From Bacteroidota bacterium (GTDB lineage: Bacteria; Bacteroidota; Bacteroidia; Bacteroidales; Prolixibacteraceae), in NCBI GenBank assembly GCA_030691295.1, contig JAUYEQ010000606.1:1-12541 (forward strand): DNA of 12,541 bases. Reading direction: 5' to 3'. The notes under the pieces were generated by a model. The model had not been told where the DNA came from and ran no database searches. It saw only the letters and a program-made list of their open reading frames with translations. A program made the translations under genes and the position numbers. Of this stretch, positions 1 to 6,334 are shown piece after piece. Each line of letters begins with the position of its first letter. The stretch's first letter is position 1.

Positions 1-278
1 AGTGAATCGTTCGCATTCGTGAAATACATCGGCTGAAGTTCGTCCAAAGCACGGTCGAAATCTCTCAACTTCTTATAGCACAGTGCTTTTTTGTATTTAT
101 AGTAATATAAATCAGTTTGATTTTCAGCGTTAAAAATCATACGTTCATATTCAATAGAGGCATCGAAGTATTGACCGGAAGCATACAACCGATCTCCCTT
201 CGAGCCAGTGGCGGCACTATTCAAAAAAATTCCGCAAAGGAATATGAAGCTGAAAAAGAATTTGATTGTGTTTGGCAT
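1..278 (-). CDS. Exported TPR-like protein, C-terminus cut by window edge
   Basis: The minus strand is open from an ATG at 276-278 to the window edge, giving the first 92 residues. Residues 1-23 (MPNTIKFFFSFIFLCGIFLN, then SAA) form a signal peptide. Two helical TPR-like segments follow: GDRLYASGQYFDASIEYERM at about 28-47 and a YYKYKKALCYKKLRDFDRAL-type stretch at about 59-78, with the small/aromatic spacing of TPR helices. The start overlaps the end of the preceding gene by 62 bp; it was chosen because it is the only start that gives a signal peptide. It is the most distal visible gene of the leftward envelope operon and is probably co-translated with its neighbour. The product is likely periplasmic or outer-membrane associated. 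The function is unknown, and the remaining length cannot be seen. Confidence 0.7.
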   Translation of the reverse strand, partial: MPNTIKFFFSFIFLCGIFLNSAATGSKGDRLYASGQYFDASIEYERMIFNAENQTDLYYYKYKKALCYKKLRDFDRALDELQPMYFTNANDS

Positions 279-1065
279 CTTTATATTCGTTTTCAATAAT
301 TCTCACTGAAATAACCGATCCGTAAATACCCGAAAAATAACTGGCAGCAAAAAGGCCGCCGAAGAAAATCGTTTTCACGTTGGCGATCCCTAGCTTTCGA
401 TGGTTTTCCCAGGCCATCAGTCCAAACCCGGTGGTCGCAATCATCGAGGCAATTCCCTCGCCGGTTTTACCTGCATAAATCTTTCCCGAGCCGGGGATTA
501 TACCCGACATCAGTCCCGCCAGCACAGGCGATTTTGATCGATGGTTTTCCTGTTCCCTGCAAATTTGTTCTAAGGCTGATGCTTGCTGATGCAATGTCGC
601 AATATTTGGGTTTACCTCAAGCAGTTGTTCTTTTGCCTTCGACCAGTTTCCCTGCAACATGTTAATTCCAGACAACTCAAAATTCAACAACGACAAATTG
701 GGTTCGTCCTTAATATCTAACTGACTGATAATTTTAGTAGCTTCAGTATAATTTTCAAGAAAGATTTGGTTATACCCTGCAAAAAAACGGGATTTCAAAT
801 AGAATGGAGACTCTTTTCCCACTTTTATAAACAATGTGGTAGATTGCTCCAGATTTTTAAGCGAATAGTGTGCCCAACCTTTGAAATAGTTAAGAGAATC
901 CTGCGGCTCCTGTTCCTGACTAAATGAGTCTTTGTCAATCAAATGAATCACCTCATTGTAATGTCCTTTATTGATCAGATGTTCAATAAAAGGAAGTTCG
1001 CTTTTACTCTGGGCAAATCCCATACGAGCCATTAAAAGGAGGAATAGAAGACAGAAATACTTCAT
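217..1065 (-). CDS. Exported TPR-like protein with C-terminal PGSGKIYAG membrane segment
   Basis: The protein has 282 residues. Residues 1-19 are a signal peptide ending GFAQ. About residues 25-170 are alpha-helical with TPR-like periodicity (for example SLNYFKGWAHYSLKNLEQS at 57-75). The C-terminal third carries SGIIPGSGKIYAG (187-199), followed by hydrophobic stretches at about 203-218 and 231-252. The 'P-G-x-G-x-Y-x-G' pattern before a membrane helix is also seen in other Bacteroidota envelope proteins (DUF5683/TM2-like); that link is from memory. The ATG overlaps the stop of the YidD-like gene as ATGA (1062-1065), so the two are probably translationally coupled. The 3' end overlaps the next gene by 62 bp. 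The pairing suggests it works with the YidD-like protein at the membrane. The exact role is unknown. Confidence 0.8.
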   Translation of the reverse strand: MKYFCLLFLLLMARMGFAQSKSELPFIEHLINKGHYNEVIHLIDKDSFSQEQEPQDSLNYFKGWAHYSLKNLEQSTTLFIKVGKESPFYLKSRFFAGYNQIFLENYTEATKIISQLDIKDEPNLSLLNFELSGINMLQGNWSKAKEQLLEVNPNIATLHQQASALEQICREQENHRSKSPVLAGLMSGIIPGSGKIYAGKTGEGIASMIATTGFGLMAWENHRKLGIANVKTIFFGGLFAASYFSGIYGSVISVRIIENEYKDAKHNQILFQLHIPLRNFFE

Positions 1066-1523
1066 TTATATCTTTTTATCGGGTCACCAAACCTGTGCGT
1101 TTTCAAATTCATCGTTCCCAAATCGAGGTCGGTTGCGGCAATTCTGTTACAGCGGTTTAACCTGTCAAACGTTAGTAAACCTCCTTTAAACAGTCCATAT
1201 TCCTTAACAACCTGCTTGCTAAAATCGGAACAACTTGGATCGTAAAGGCAATCGGCAGAAAGATGCTGCGAAACAAAATTTTGATATACATATAGCGATC
1301 CTCCATAAATCAAGCTTACGGGGTTGGAGTTTTTTAATGTTTTTCGTTGATTTTTATAGATGTAGATCCGTTTTTCGTGGTGGTGGACATGTTGCTTCGA
1401 CACCGAATCAATGAGCAACAAGTCAGACGACAAATCAATGGATTGCGCAAAACCCTCTAGCGAAAAGAAAAAGAGGATTATTCCAAAACTACTGGCTTTT
1501 ATTGCTATCAACAGGCTTTGCAT
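1062..1523 (-). CDS. YidD-family protein with N-terminal signal peptide or anchor
   Basis: The C-terminal half (about residues 70-128 of 153) matches the YidD membrane-protein insertion efficiency factor family. It has the order: hydrophobic YGGSLYVYQNFVSQ, then CLYDPSCSDF (C92, C98), KEYGLFKGGLLTFDRLNRC (C125), and a final GDP. Canonical YidD has the same three cysteines and the CxxxPTCSxYA...HGxxKGxxLxxxRLxRC layout, in about 70-90 residues. This protein has about 65 extra N-terminal residues: a hydrophobic signal/anchor (MQSLLIAIKASSFGIILFFF, ending GFAQ) and a His/Lys-rich linker. The start at 1523 was chosen because it begins the signal peptide; the frame is open further upstream (to an ATG at 1637) but that would bury the signal. 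The start overlaps the LolA-like gene by 35 bp and the stop overlaps the next gene by 4 bp. A role in envelope protein insertion or assembly is inferred; this is not the housekeeping yidD, which normally sits by rnpA/yidC. Confidence 0.75.
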   Translation of the reverse strand: MQSLLIAIKASSFGIILFFFSLEGFAQSIDLSSDLLLIDSVSKQHVHHHEKRIYIYKNQRKTLKNSNPVSLIYGGSLYVYQNFVSQHLSADCLYDPSCSDFSKQVVKEYGLFKGGLLTFDRLNRCNRIAATDLDLGTMNLKTHRFGDPIKRYK

Positions 1524-2214
1524 TGTCAGGAATTTTAAAATTAAAATACTTGCCATCAGCAGACGGAGAAACCTTGACATCAGAGAAAAGGGTTCGGTTA
1601 ATGATTGAGTCGCCCGAAGGCATATAACTAATCTCAATAATTTTTAGCGGAAGTCTGAACTGGGTAAAATCTTTATAATTGGTATAATAGATCTTCTTTA
1701 CTATTTTTTTTTTGTTAGCCAGATATTCTGAATAGATAGGAAGTCCGTTCTCAAAAACCATTTTTACCGTTTCGATGCCTTTCAAAATTGAGGGCGCCTT
1801 CCATAAGGTAACATAAAACTGATTTTCATAGGTATTTGAACTAAGATTAAATCCCTCGTCTGCAAGTCCAAGATGGTCGGTGAGGTTATTGGCAAAATAG
1901 TAGATGAGATTCCTTTTTGAAGACAATTCAGTGATTTGTTTATATGCAACTTCGTTGCTGGTGGGATAATAAGTTTTTATTTCGCCCAGAGCATTTGTAA
2001 CCATTACAAACTCTGTAGATGAATAGTAATGTTTGGTGATAATTTTCTTGTTGTTGTCAAAAAATATATCGACATCGTTGGAAATCTTCTTGCTATTTTC
2101 GAGAACCTCCGTATGCTGTTTCAATGAAATATAACTTCCCGGCTGTGCATTCAACGAAATGCAGGGAATTAGAAAAATCAATAAAAGATAGATTGTCTGA
2201 AATGGTGCATTCAT
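1489..2214 (-). CDS. LolA-like exported protein (outer-membrane lipoprotein-sorting fold)
   Basis: The protein has 241 residues. Residues 1-24 are a signal peptide (hydrophobic YLLLIFLIPCISL, then NAQ). The mature part is rich in beta-strands. It ends with the pattern of LolA/LolB-like periplasmic carriers: a strand reporting a structural change (IINRTLFSDVKVSPSADGKY) and then a short FNFKIPDNAKPV strand-turn. LolA-type proteins carry lipoproteins across the periplasm, but this one is divergent, so lipoprotein binding is an inference from fold-like features. It lies upstream of the YidD-like gene and overlaps it by 35 bp, so both probably belong to one envelope operon. The ATG sits only 8 nt after the U-tract of the preceding terminator, and no separate promoter was found between them. 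Confidence 0.65.
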   Translation of the reverse strand: MNAPFQTIYLLLIFLIPCISLNAQPGSYISLKQHTEVLENSKKISNDVDIFFDNNKKIITKHYYSSTEFVMVTNALGEIKTYYPTSNEVAYKQITELSSKRNLIYYFANNLTDHLGLADEGFNLSSNTYENQFYVTLWKAPSILKGIETVKMVFENGLPIYSEYLANKKKIVKKIYYTNYKDFTQFRLPLKIIEISYMPSGDSIINRTLFSDVKVSPSADGKYFNFKIPDNAKPVDSNKSQ

Positions 2215-2222
2215 AAAATACT

Positions 2223-2263
2223 AAAAAAAAGGTGCCTGTTTTTGTTTAATAAACAGGCACCTT
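2223..2263 (-). terminator. Rho-independent terminator after the TM2-domain gene
   Basis: A perfect 13-bp stem (aaggtgcctgttt at 2229-2241 and aaacaggcacctt at 2251-2263) has a 9-nt loop. Read on the minus strand it is followed by eight Ts (2230-2223). It lies 20 nt after the stop of the TM2-domain gene. The next minus-strand start codon is only 8 nt beyond the T-run, so downstream genes need read-through or a promoter overlapping this structure. Confidence 0.9.
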
Positions 2264-2283
2264 GTTTACATTTTTTTATTTGA

Positions 2284-2703
2284 CTAATTCCACATGAAAA
2301 ATTTAGGATTGTTGATGTATGCGCTGATATCTTTGTTGTCGATTATTAGCACAATTAAGTCAACCAGCGGGACAATACCGAAAATACCGCCACAGGTGAA
2401 AATATAGGCCAAGCCGGTAAGTGTCTCAGTTCCCAAATAGAAACGATGAATACCCAAACCTCCAAGAAAGAAATCGAGTGCGATGGCAACTATGGCATCT
2501 TTCTCAGCAGCCATAACGGTCGAAGATACATTGGAAGCGACAGAGCTAAGTTCATTCGCATTCATTGAAATCATACTTGTTTCGATTGCATTCTCGAAAA
2601 GCTGATCAACGGCTTGTTCATTTACAGAATAGGACGATGCATTTGCCTGATTTACAGACAGAATAGTTGCAAAAAGAACAATAATAAGGATAAGTTTTTT
2701 CAT
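2284..2703 (-). CDS. TM2 domain-containing exported/membrane protein
   Basis: The protein has 139 residues. Residues 1-22 are a signal peptide (MKKLILIIVLFATILSVNQA, then NA). A polar Ser/Asn-rich linker spans about 24-68. A TM2 domain fills about 70-122: an Asp in the first helix (AIALDFFLGG), the hallmark GGLGIHRFYLG (81-91), and a second helix, GGIFGIVPLVDLIVLII (105-121). TM2 domains are two-helix hairpins of unknown biochemical role, often found in stress or envelope proteins; many bacterial ones read GxxGxHrFYLG, as here. It is a separate transcription unit: a strong terminator follows, and the gene upstream is divergent. A signal peptide on a TM2 protein implies the linker faces the periplasm. 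Confidence 0.88.
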   Translation of the reverse strand: MKKLILIIVLFATILSVNQANASSYSVNEQAVDQLFENAIETSMISMNANELSSVASNVSSTVMAAEKDAIVAIALDFFLGGLGIHRFYLGTETLTGLAYIFTCGGIFGIVPLVDLIVLIIDNKDISAYINNPKFFMWN

Positions 2704-2916
2704 GTTTTTTGGATTAATAATTGAATTGATAAATGTAACCTATTTTTCTTATTATGTACGTTTTTTTTAAATTTTTCTCACAAATAAAAGTTTGGCGGAA
2801 TATCTGAGCCTTCCAATATTTTACTTTCTTATTATAATATTCTTTTAGAATAAGTAATACCAATGAATTACGATTGTCTTTTCTCTTAAATTGTATCAGA
2901 ATCGTAAGAAACATTT

Positions 2917-2946
2917 TTTGTATATAGAATGGAATGCCTATTTTCA
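2917..2946 (+). promoter_or_regulatory. Candidate promoter for the oxidoreductase-mutarotase unit
   Basis: TTTG at 2917-2920, an 18-nt spacer and TATTTTCA at 2939-2946 match the Bacteroidota -33/-7 pattern except for the last base (TAnnTTTG expected). The predicted transcript would start some 30-35 nt before the ATG at 2987. The divergent spacer 2704-2986 is very AT-rich and holds nothing else convincing; no good promoter was found for the minus-strand TM2 gene. Confidence 0.4.
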
Positions 2947-2986
2947 CCAAAAATAGAAATGCTTATTTTTCGAAAACAAGAATAAC

Positions 2987-4474
2987 ATGGGAAACAATCG
3001 TTCAAATATCAGCCGCAGAAATTTTCTGAGCAATACATTACTGGCAGCAACTGCTGTCACCATACTTCCATCAAATGTAATAGCCGGACTTGGGTACAAA
3101 GCCCCGAGTGACAAACTCAATATCGCCGGAATTGGCGTTGGCGGGATGGGTTTCAACAACCTGACCAATATGGATACCGAAAATATTGTTGCTTTGTGCG
3201 ACATCGATTCGAAATATGCCGGACGAAATGCTTTCCGGAAATGGCCGCTCGCATCAAAATACCAGGATTACCGTGAAATGTTCGAAAAGCAAAAAGACAT
3301 TGATGCTGTTATGATTGCCACGCCCGACCATTCACACGCCTTGCCTGCATTAATGGCAATGAAAGCCGGGAAACATGTTTATCTTCAAAAACCGCTGACA
3401 CATTCGGTATTCGAATCAAGGATAATGACAGAAACTGCGCTGCGATATGGTGTTGCCACTCAAATGGGAAACCAGGGAAATTCAGGAGAAGGAATCCGGA
3501 GAATATGTGAATGGATTTGGGCAGGAACCATCGGCGAAATTACTTCGGTGGATGCCTGGACCAACCGGCCAATCTGGCCTCAGGGACTGGAACGGCCAAC
3601 CGACAAAATGCGGGTTCCAAATACGCTGAACTGGGATTTGTTTATCGGTCCGGCAAAGTTCCGTCCTTATCATGAAGTTTACACACCCTGGAACTGGCGC
3701 GGCTGGTGGGATTTCGGAACTGGTTCGCTTGGCGACATGGCCTGCCATATTCTCGACCCGGTTTTTAAAGCGCTGATGCTGCAATATCCAACAGCAGTTG
3801 AAGGCAGCTCCACACAGATAAATACAGAATCAGCTCCCACAGCCGAAAAAGTTACATATTGGTTTCCACGACGCGATAATTTGCCGAAAGTGGGTATGCC
3901 TGAAGTGAAAATAACCTGGTACGATGGAGGAATGTTGCCTGAACGTCCAACAGAATTGGCTGATGGCGAACCAATGGGGAACGAAAGCGGTGGTGTAATT
4001 TTTTACGGTACCAAAGGAAAAATAATGTGCGGAAGTTCTGCAGCCAATCCAACATTGCTGCCAAGTTCAGAAATGGCACATTTTAACGAACCTGGCAAAA
4101 TCATCCGCCGCATACAAAATGCCGAAACCAACGGGCACGAGCAGGATTGGATACGCGCTGCCAAAGAAAACAAGGAGAATAGGGTAGAGGCCAGTTCAAA
4201 CTTCAGCTATTCAGGGCCGCTCAACGAAATGGTGGTAATGGGAGTGTTGGCTGTCCGACTTCAGGATTTGAAAAAACGGTTGCTGTGGGACGGGAAAAAC
4301 ATGCAATTTACCAATATCGGATACGCTGAAAAAATAAGGGTTATCACATCCAATAAATTTGAGGTTGTGAACGGCGACCCAAAATTTGACACGAAATACG
4401 ACACAATCCCGGCACTTGCTTCTGCAGAAGAATGGATCAGGCACAATTACCGCGACGGCTGGGAACAGATATAA
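2987..4474 (+). CDS. Gfo/Idh/MocA family oxidoreductase, Tat-exported
   Basis: The protein has 495 residues. A twin-arginine signal occurs at the start: SRRNFL at 9-14, then a weakly hydrophobic stretch, SNTLLAATAVTILPSNVIAG. The NAD(P)-binding Rossmann motif GIGVGGMG is at 48-55, with CDID (71-74) ending strand 2. Further family motifs are ATPDHSH (111-117), QKPLTHS (134-140, with K135 in the place of the EKP lysine), QMGNQG (159-164) and GSLGDMACHILD (246-257, with the conserved His254 and Asp257). This layout matches the large Tat-exported subgroup common in Bacteroidota and Planctomycetes, which oxidise or epimerise sugars and glycosides with tightly bound NAD(H). The substrate cannot be told from sequence. 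The mutarotase gene follows 25 nt downstream, so the two are likely co-transcribed for sugar use. Confidence 0.93.
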   Translation: MGNNRSNISRRNFLSNTLLAATAVTILPSNVIAGLGYKAPSDKLNIAGIGVGGMGFNNLTNMDTENIVALCDIDSKYAGRNAFRKWPLASKYQDYREMFEKQKDIDAVMIATPDHSHALPALMAMKAGKHVYLQKPLTHSVFESRIMTETALRYGVATQMGNQGNSGEGIRRICEWIWAGTIGEITSVDAWTNRPIWPQGLERPTDKMRVPNTLNWDLFIGPAKFRPYHEVYTPWNWRGWWDFGTGSLGDMACHILDPVFKALMLQYPTAVEGSSTQINTESAPTAEKVTYWFPRRDNLPKVGMPEVKITWYDGGMLPERPTELADGEPMGNESGGVIFYGTKGKIMCGSSAANPTLLPSSEMAHFNEPGKIIRRIQNAETNGHEQDWIRAAKENKENRVEASSNFSYSGPLNEMVVMGVLAVRLQDLKKRLLWDGKNMQFTNIGYAEKIRVITSNKFEVVNGDPKFDTKYDTIPALASAEEWIRHNYRDGWEQI

Positions 4475-4499
4475 ATTATTACAACTAAATAACACTATC

Positions 4500-5405
4500 A
4501 TGATTGATATTGACGAACTGGACGAAAAGTTCAGCATTGAAGGCGAACTTGGATTTGCTGAATTGGAAGAAGATTTGGTTTTCATTACGGTTTCGAACAA
4601 ATTTGCCGATGCCGACATTTGCCTGTACGGCGCACATCTGACGAGTTTCAAACCGCGCAACTCGATGGAAATATTGTGGATGAGCCCCGACAGCAATTTT
4701 GAAGAGGGCACACCCATTCGCGGGGGAATTCCGGTTTGTTTTCCTTGGTTCGGACCGCACAAAACCGATCCGGAGAAACCACAGCACGGCTTTGCACGGC
4801 TCATGTATTGGGATGTGCTCGAAACTGCAACTCTGCCATCAGGAGAAACAATGGTCAGGCTTCAGCTTTGCTCGTCGGAAGAAACAAAGGCTTATTGGGA
4901 ACATGATTTTTGTGCCGAAATGAAAATTGTTGTCGGCACTGTGCTGAATGTAGCACTGAAAGTGACCAATACTTCGGAAGTTCCGTTTGAATATACCTGT
5001 GCACTGCATTCATATTTCAGTCTTTCGGCCATCGAAAACCTTTCCATTGAAGGTCTGGAAGGCGTAAGTTATTTCAATCAGCTAACCGGTGAAAAGGATG
5101 TTCAAAAGGAATTTTTTCTACACATTCAGGAGCCTCTGACCCGCCATTATTTAGGTACAGAAAGTCCGGTCGTCATTGAAGACACCGCTTTCAACCGCCG
5201 GATAAAAGTTGATAAATCAGGCAGCAAAGTTACCACTGTCTGGAACCCGGGAGAAGAAACCTGCGCCAAAATCGGCGATTTACCTGATGATGCCTGGGAA
5301 ACTTTTATTTGCGTTGAAGCTACCAATGCCTTCGATTATCCGGTACAGCTGGCAGCTGGCGAATCGTTCGAAACTTCAGCCATTATTGGGCTGGAAGAGA
5401 AGTGA
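4500..5405 (+). CDS. D-hexose-6-phosphate mutarotase (YeaD-type aldose 1-epimerase)
   Basis: The protein has 301 residues, the usual size for the family. Motifs in order: YGAHLTSF (43-50), RGGIPVCFPWFG (74-85), HGFAR (96-100), LHSYF (169-173, with the catalytic-type His170), VWNP (247-250) and CVEATNA (271-277, with the catalytic-type Glu273). The RGGIPVC(F/W)PWFG and HGFAR pair separates this YeaD/glucose-6-phosphate 1-epimerase branch from GalM, so the likely reaction is alpha/beta interconversion of hexose-6-phosphates in the cytoplasm. No signal peptide is present. The frame is open further upstream, inside the previous gene, but the ATG at 4500 gives the family's normal N-terminus (MIDIDELDEKFSI). 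It ends convergently with ung; no clear hairpin terminator lies in the 72 nt between them. Confidence 0.92.
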   Translation: MIDIDELDEKFSIEGELGFAELEEDLVFITVSNKFADADICLYGAHLTSFKPRNSMEILWMSPDSNFEEGTPIRGGIPVCFPWFGPHKTDPEKPQHGFARLMYWDVLETATLPSGETMVRLQLCSSEETKAYWEHDFCAEMKIVVGTVLNVALKVTNTSEVPFEYTCALHSYFSLSAIENLSIEGLEGVSYFNQLTGEKDVQKEFFLHIQEPLTRHYLGTESPVVIEDTAFNRRIKVDKSGSKVTTVWNPGEETCAKIGDLPDDAWETFICVEATNAFDYPVQLAAGESFETSAIIGLEEK

Positions 5406-5477
5406 TTTCTCAGCGCCGGTCAGCGTGGCTTGCAGCTAAAAATTAATCCTGGAGATTTGGCTGAATAAGCTTTCCTT

Positions 5478-6140
5478 TTACCACTGAACCGGTGATTTCC
5501 CGTGTTCCGTCAAATACTTGTTGGTGGTTGAAAACTGGTGATTCCCAAAGAAACCACGACTGACCGACAATGGTGACGGATGTACCGATTTCAGAACCAA
5601 ATGTTTGTTGGCATCAATAAACTCGCCTTTGCTGATGGCATAATTTCCCCAAAGGATAAAAACTACATTTTCGAGTTTGTCGGCTACCAGATGAATAACC
5701 GAGTCGGTAAATTGCTCCCAACCCTTTTTCTGGTGTGAACCTGCAGTGTGTGCCCGAACAGTTAAAGTTGCATTGAGCAATAAAACTCCCTGTTTCGCCC
5801 ATCTTTCCAGGTTTCCGCTTTTGGGAATGGGAGCCCCGGTATCAGCATTGATTTCCTTGAAAATATTTCGCAGGCTGGGAGGAAAATCAACACCATCGTT
5901 CACCGAAAAGCACAGTCCATGCGCCTGTCCCGGTCCGTGATACGGATCCTGTCCCAAAATCACCACTTTCACCTGATCGAAAGGACATTGTTCAAATGCA
6001 TTGAATATCAATTTTGCAGGCGGATAAACAGTTTGAGTAGCGTACTCAGATTTTACAAAACTGGTTAGTTGTACGAAATAAGGTTTTTCAAATTCTTTCT
6101 GAAGCTGGTTTTTCCAGCTTTCTTCTATTTTAACATCCAT
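5478..6140 (-). CDS. ung: Uracil-DNA glycosylase, family 1
   Basis: The protein has 220 residues, full length for Ung. It removes uracil from DNA to start base-excision repair. Motifs: GQDPYHGPGQAHGLCFSV (63-80, with the water-activating Asp65 and uracil-stacking Phe78), LLNATLTVR (121-129, with Asn123), WGNYA (164-168) and VHPSPLS (186-192, with His187 and the DNA-intercalating Leu191), then RGFFGNHQFS. All active-site positions are intact. The start (MDVKIEESWKNQLQ) fits the usual Bacteroidota Ung N-terminus and lies about 16 nt after the predicted transcription start. The gene diverges from rmuC, another DNA-maintenance gene, across a palindromic repeat. Confidence 0.97.
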   Translation of the reverse strand: MDVKIEESWKNQLQKEFEKPYFVQLTSFVKSEYATQTVYPPAKLIFNAFEQCPFDQVKVVILGQDPYHGPGQAHGLCFSVNDGVDFPPSLRNIFKEINADTGAPIPKSGNLERWAKQGVLLLNATLTVRAHTAGSHQKKGWEQFTDSVIHLVADKLENVVFILWGNYAISKGEFIDANKHLVLKSVHPSPLSVSRGFFGNHQFSTTNKYLTEHGKSPVQW

Positions 6141-6162
6141 GATTATTTCTGATTAGGTGAAA

Positions 6163-6192
6163 CAAAGTAGCCAATAATTTTTCAGTATTCAA
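6163..6192 (-). promoter_or_regulatory. ung: Candidate ung promoter
   Basis: On the minus strand, TTG (6192-6190), a 20-nt spacer and TACTTTG (6169-6163) match the Bacteroidota -33/-7 pattern in its TAnnTTG form. Predicted initiation is about 16 nt before the ung ATG. Confidence 0.5.
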
Positions 6193-6204
6193 TTTCATTT
6201 TTTC

Positions 6205-6300
6205 TGCCACCAAGGCACGAAAACACAAAGATTTCACAAGGTTTAGATTATTGCAATTCATTGCTTTGTGTTGCTTCGTGATTTTGCGCCTTTGTGGCAA
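6205..6300. repeat. Imperfect palindromic intergenic repeat ('GCCACnAAGGC' type)
   Basis: The left arm 6205-6230 (tgccaccaaggcacgaaa, then acacaaag) and right arm 6264-6300 are imperfect inverted copies. Matching blocks include gccac (6206-6210) with gtggc (6294-6298), caaggc (6211-6216) with gcctttg (6288-6294), and cacaaag (6224-6230) with ctttgtg (6264-6270). The right arm is longer by about 10 nt. Sequences of the form 'gccacnaaggcacnaagnnacacaaag' are familiar to me as dispersed intergenic repeats in Bacteroidota. It lies between the divergent ung and rmuC starts and may form a hairpin in the rmuC leader. Confidence 0.6.
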
Positions 6301-6334
6301 TCTTTTTATTGTATTTTTAGTCAAAATTAAAATC

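Noticed and set aside
2714..2950. Open frame of 78 codons on the minus strand upstream of the TM2 gene
   Set aside because: It lies in very AT-rich intergenic DNA, overlaps the likely promoter of the divergent gene, and encodes a low-complexity Ile/Lys/Tyr-rich product with no motif or signal peptide.
3345..3440. QKP in place of EKP in the oxidoreductase as a lost active-site residue
   Set aside because: The catalytic-type lysine itself is kept, and QKP is common in the Tat-exported branch of the family as I recall, so it is not evidence of an inactive enzyme.
4211..4804. Open frame of 197 codons on the minus strand across the oxidoreductase-mutarotase junction
   Set aside because: It is antisense to two well-supported genes with full family motifs, and its translation is a Ser/Pro/Cys-rich shadow without recognisable domains.
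6251..6334. ATG at 6251 as rmuC start
   Set aside because: The extra 28 residues are coded by the right arm of the intergenic palindrome and precede the standard single-helix RmuC N-terminus.
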